From positions 18,295,271 to 18,359,270 of the forward strand of contig NC_135558.1 of NCBI RefSeq assembly GCF_964340395.1: DNA of 64,000 nucleotides, in the 5' to 3' direction. The position numbers were made by a program, and so were the translations under genes. Below are positions 62,932 to 64,000 of this stretch, in pieces. The stretch comes from Glandiceps talaboti (lineage: Eukaryota; Hemichordata; Enteropneusta; Spengelidae). The first letter of the stretch is position 1; each line of letters starts with the position of its first letter. Below the pieces are notes generated by a model. That model saw only the letters and a program-made list of their open reading frames with translations, ran no database searches and was not told where the DNA came from.

Positions 62932-63993
62932 ATTACCTGAAGTCTATTTGATTGTAGAAATCCCAAGCTGTTGCATGACATTCAACTTGTCTACCATCAT
63001 CTGGTCTTGTCAGCATAGACTCGTCCCAGAATTCTTGAGGAGCTGGTATCAGTCCCATGGAGACAAAGAAATCATCGGCTAATTCCGTCATCGTCAAAGC
63101 TGTGTAGTTCTGAGGACAGAAAAATAGGCATGGGTTTATACACATTGTATATCATTCATGCAATGTGGACGTAAATGTCATACACTTTCACAGCAAATAT
63201 ATGCTGGGGGAGGGGGCTGAATATTTAGGTCAACAAATTCATTAAAACTAGAACAATGCCAACTTGCTTTTTAGAACATGTGCGCTTTGTTATGGTTGAT
63301 ATATGTACCAAACATTGCAGAATTTGATATGTGCATCGTTAAGATATAACCAAATTACTACAAATTCATTAAAACTATACACCACATCATCAATTATATA
63401 CGACATTTGTGCTTCATTGTGGTCAACACATGTACCAAATTATGTTTAATTTGAAGAGTGAATTCTTAGGATATATGCAAATAATTAATATCTTTATTGG
63501 GTGTTTACCAAAATCTAACCAGTTCTTGTGATTAGCATAGGAAAGATGTCTTATAAGTTTCATTACAATTGATCCAATAGTCTTTAAGATATCGCGTCCA
63601 CAGACAGACGGACACACACACACACACATACACATGCACACACATGGACAGACAGAAGCATAACATAACCTCTCCTTAGTGGAGGTACAAATGGAGAATA
63701 TTCTAGTTTAGCAAACAAAATAAAACTGCTCGTTAGTTATCTAAAAGGCTACTGATATCTGGGAGATTGAAAACATCCTCGTTGTTTTTTTTTCTGGGGA
63801 AGTGCTGAAATTTATCAGGTACGAGGATAACCTCTATAACGTCTTTCAAATGATTGGGCCAACCTTAGCGAAAGCTGCCGGAATGAAATCCTTACCTGTG
63901 CTATTAGTTCATCTGTGACGTCAACATTGCCAGCATCTGGATATGGCACCACTAGATTGTACAGATTGGTCCAAAAACGCCCCCACATGTCAC
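57926..63993 (-). CDS. ACE/ACE2-like zinc metallopeptidase, copy 2 (5' end beyond the right edge)
   Basis: A tandem paralogue of copy 1: seven exons (6 to 12) lie in the window with the same lengths and phases, 98, 173, 224, 145, 99, 123 and then 202 nt. Seen: GDMWGRFW with the ACE2-type Arg, HHEMGH plus HEAVGE, and [18 protein letters not shown] with the ACE2-type Leu and Phe. Differences: one functional zinc-site exon only, the 8b-like one; the 8a position holds a broken relic (61,837-61,972 and 62,420-62,477). Exon 12 ends PYDE-stop, and the C-terminal anchor exon of copy 1 survives only after that stop. The predicted enzyme is therefore secreted and soluble. Exons 1-5 should lie to the right of the window. 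The catalytic residues are intact, so it is probably active. Confidence 0.93.
58248..58500 (+). repeat. (CTGT)n microsatellite, intron 11 of ACE copy 2
   Basis: About 60 units with three interruptions; homologous position to 40,626 in copy 1. Confidence 0.97.
58587..58709 (-). CDS. ACE copy 2 exon 11
   Basis: Acceptor CTTTCCAG|ATATTA, donor CTTGG|GTAAGT, 123 nt, phase 2 to 2. It encodes [20 protein letters not shown] and [12 protein letters not shown]; the NST sequon of copy 1 is NSI here. Confidence 0.95.
58960..59290. repeat. Interspersed repeat, second copy (see 51.84-52.26 kb)
   Basis: Same ordered words as the first copy with about a quarter of positions changed; it lies in intron 10 of ACE copy 2. 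Confidence 0.7.
59477..59575 (-). CDS. ACE copy 2 exon 10
   Basis: Acceptor TTTCTCAG|ACATGT, donor TTTGAG|GTAAAT, 99 nt, phase 2 to 2. It encodes [18 protein letters not shown] and [13 protein letters not shown]; the ACE2-type Leu and Phe are kept. Confidence 0.95.
60479..60623 (-). CDS. ACE copy 2 exon 9
   Basis: Acceptor CTTAATTAG|AATCCG, donor TTGAA|GTAAGT, 145 nt, phase 1 to 2. Nearly identical to exon 9 of copy 1. Confidence 0.95.
60688..60772 (+). repeat. (CAGA)n microsatellite, intron 8 of ACE copy 2
   Basis: About 21 units; homologue of 42,447-42,492. Confidence 0.95.
60829..60866 (-). pseudogene. Truncated duplicate of ACE exon 9 (copy 2)
   Basis: On the minus strand, ACCAG|ACTCCAATATCAATTTC continues through a CTGAAGCAGGCA, the first dozen codons of exon 9 with an acceptor, and then stops matching. 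Homologous to 42,493-42,535, so the partial duplication predates the gene duplication. Confidence 0.8.
61300..61523 (-). CDS. ACE copy 2 exon 8 (zinc-binding; 8b type)
   Basis: Acceptor AAAACCAG|GATCAG, donor GACTATG|GTAGGT, 224 nt, phase 2 to 1. It encodes [19 protein letters not shown] and [25 protein letters not shown] and GLL mark it as the partner of exon 8b of copy 1. Confidence 0.95.
61837..61972 (-). pseudogene. Relic of ACE exon 8a in copy 2, donor half
   Basis: On the minus strand it still resembles exon 8a: a [11 protein letters not shown] stretch and VNL near the end, with substitutions, a deletion before ACTAT, and no GT donor. It is split from its acceptor half by 447 bp of unrelated sequence (61,973-62,419). 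Confidence 0.85.
62420..62477 (-). pseudogene. Relic of ACE exon 8a in copy 2, acceptor half
   Basis: The acceptor TGCAG|GATATA is kept, but the third codon is TAA (62,471-62,473) where copy 1 has CGA. Then MCTDVKID matches MCTEVNMD, and similarity fades before the HEMGH motif. The rest of the exon is about 450 bp away at 61,837-61,972. Confidence 0.85.
62842..62931 (+). repeat. (TTG)n microsatellite next to the exon-7 donor of ACE copy 2
   Basis: About 30 triplets with a (CTG)n stretch, ending six bases from the donor at 62,936; conserved position with copy 1. Confidence 0.97.
62937..63109 (-). CDS. ACE copy 2 exon 7
   Basis: Acceptor TGTCCTCAG|AACTAC, donor CTTCAG|GTAATA, 173 nt, phase 0 to 2. 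Nearly identical to exon 7 of copy 1; a (AAC)n run follows the donor here too. Confidence 0.95.
63255..63660. repeat. Interspersed repeat with internal monomers and CAGA/CA tail, copy 2
   Basis: Matches 3,950-4,345 in phrase order, ending in CCACAGACAGACGGACACAC; followed by TAACCTCTCCTTAGTGGAGG, a small hairpin. In intron 6 of ACE copy 2. Confidence 0.6.
63896..63993 (-). CDS. ACE copy 2 exon 6
   Basis: Acceptor CCAACAG|GTGACA, donor GCACAG|GTAAGG, 98 nt, phase 1 to 0. It encodes [20 protein letters not shown]. Confidence 0.94.
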
Positions 63994-64000
63994 CTGTTGG

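Overview
The window is animal nuclear DNA: AT-rich, intron-bearing, and full of microsatellites, minisatellites and palindromic repeats. Genes are split into short exons with GT-AG borders and matching phases. Nothing prokaryotic (operons, Shine-Dalgarno sites, CRISPR) is present. The gene content, an SLC16 transporter, ACE/ACE2-type peptidases and a secreted VioB-type protein, suggests a marine invertebrate, perhaps a cephalochordate or hemichordate. That placement is inference.

Layout. 1-2,407 (minus): first three coding exons of a monocarboxylate-transporter-like (SLC16) gene that runs off the left edge. 2.4-15.1 kb: mostly gene-free, with repeats, a minisatellite at 8.45-8.77 kb, and a lone duplicate (7,219-7,566) of the last exon of a gene found further right. 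15,173-19,811 (plus): a complete three-exon gene for a secreted protein of about 1,016 residues with the VioB/RebD-type N-terminus and ferritin-like domain, a family best known from bacterial indole-alkaloid pathways. 22.2-23.4 kb: a higher-order minisatellite. 26,669-33,589 (minus): a five-exon gene for an unrecognised 468-residue protein. Its introns hold a 58-bp satellite, a 682-bp fold-back transposon with a 5-bp target duplication, and a minisatellite that copies its own splice donor. 33.6-38.4 kb: gene-free, with a strong 142-bp palindrome and a simple-repeat block. 39,270-54,900 (minus): a complete 13-exon single-domain ACE-like gene with an additional alternative copy of the zinc-site exon. 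57.2-64.0 kb (minus): a tandem paralogue, cut by the right edge.

The ACE pair is the best supported and most informative part. Both copies keep HEMGH plus the distal Glu, and have Arg, Leu and Phe at the positions that distinguish ACE2 (carboxypeptidase) from ACE (dipeptidase). Copy 1 has two zinc-site exons of equal length and phase, 63 bp apart, which the reading frame forces to be mutually exclusive. Copy 2 keeps one of them and a broken relic of the other, split by about 450 bp and carrying a stop. Copy 1 ends in a hydrophobic tail without a cytoplasmic segment (GPI-signal-like). In copy 2 the intron before that tail is gone and an in-frame stop precedes it, which predicts a soluble enzyme.

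All exon borders were read by eye from splice consensus, phase and family similarity. No transcripts or database searches were available.
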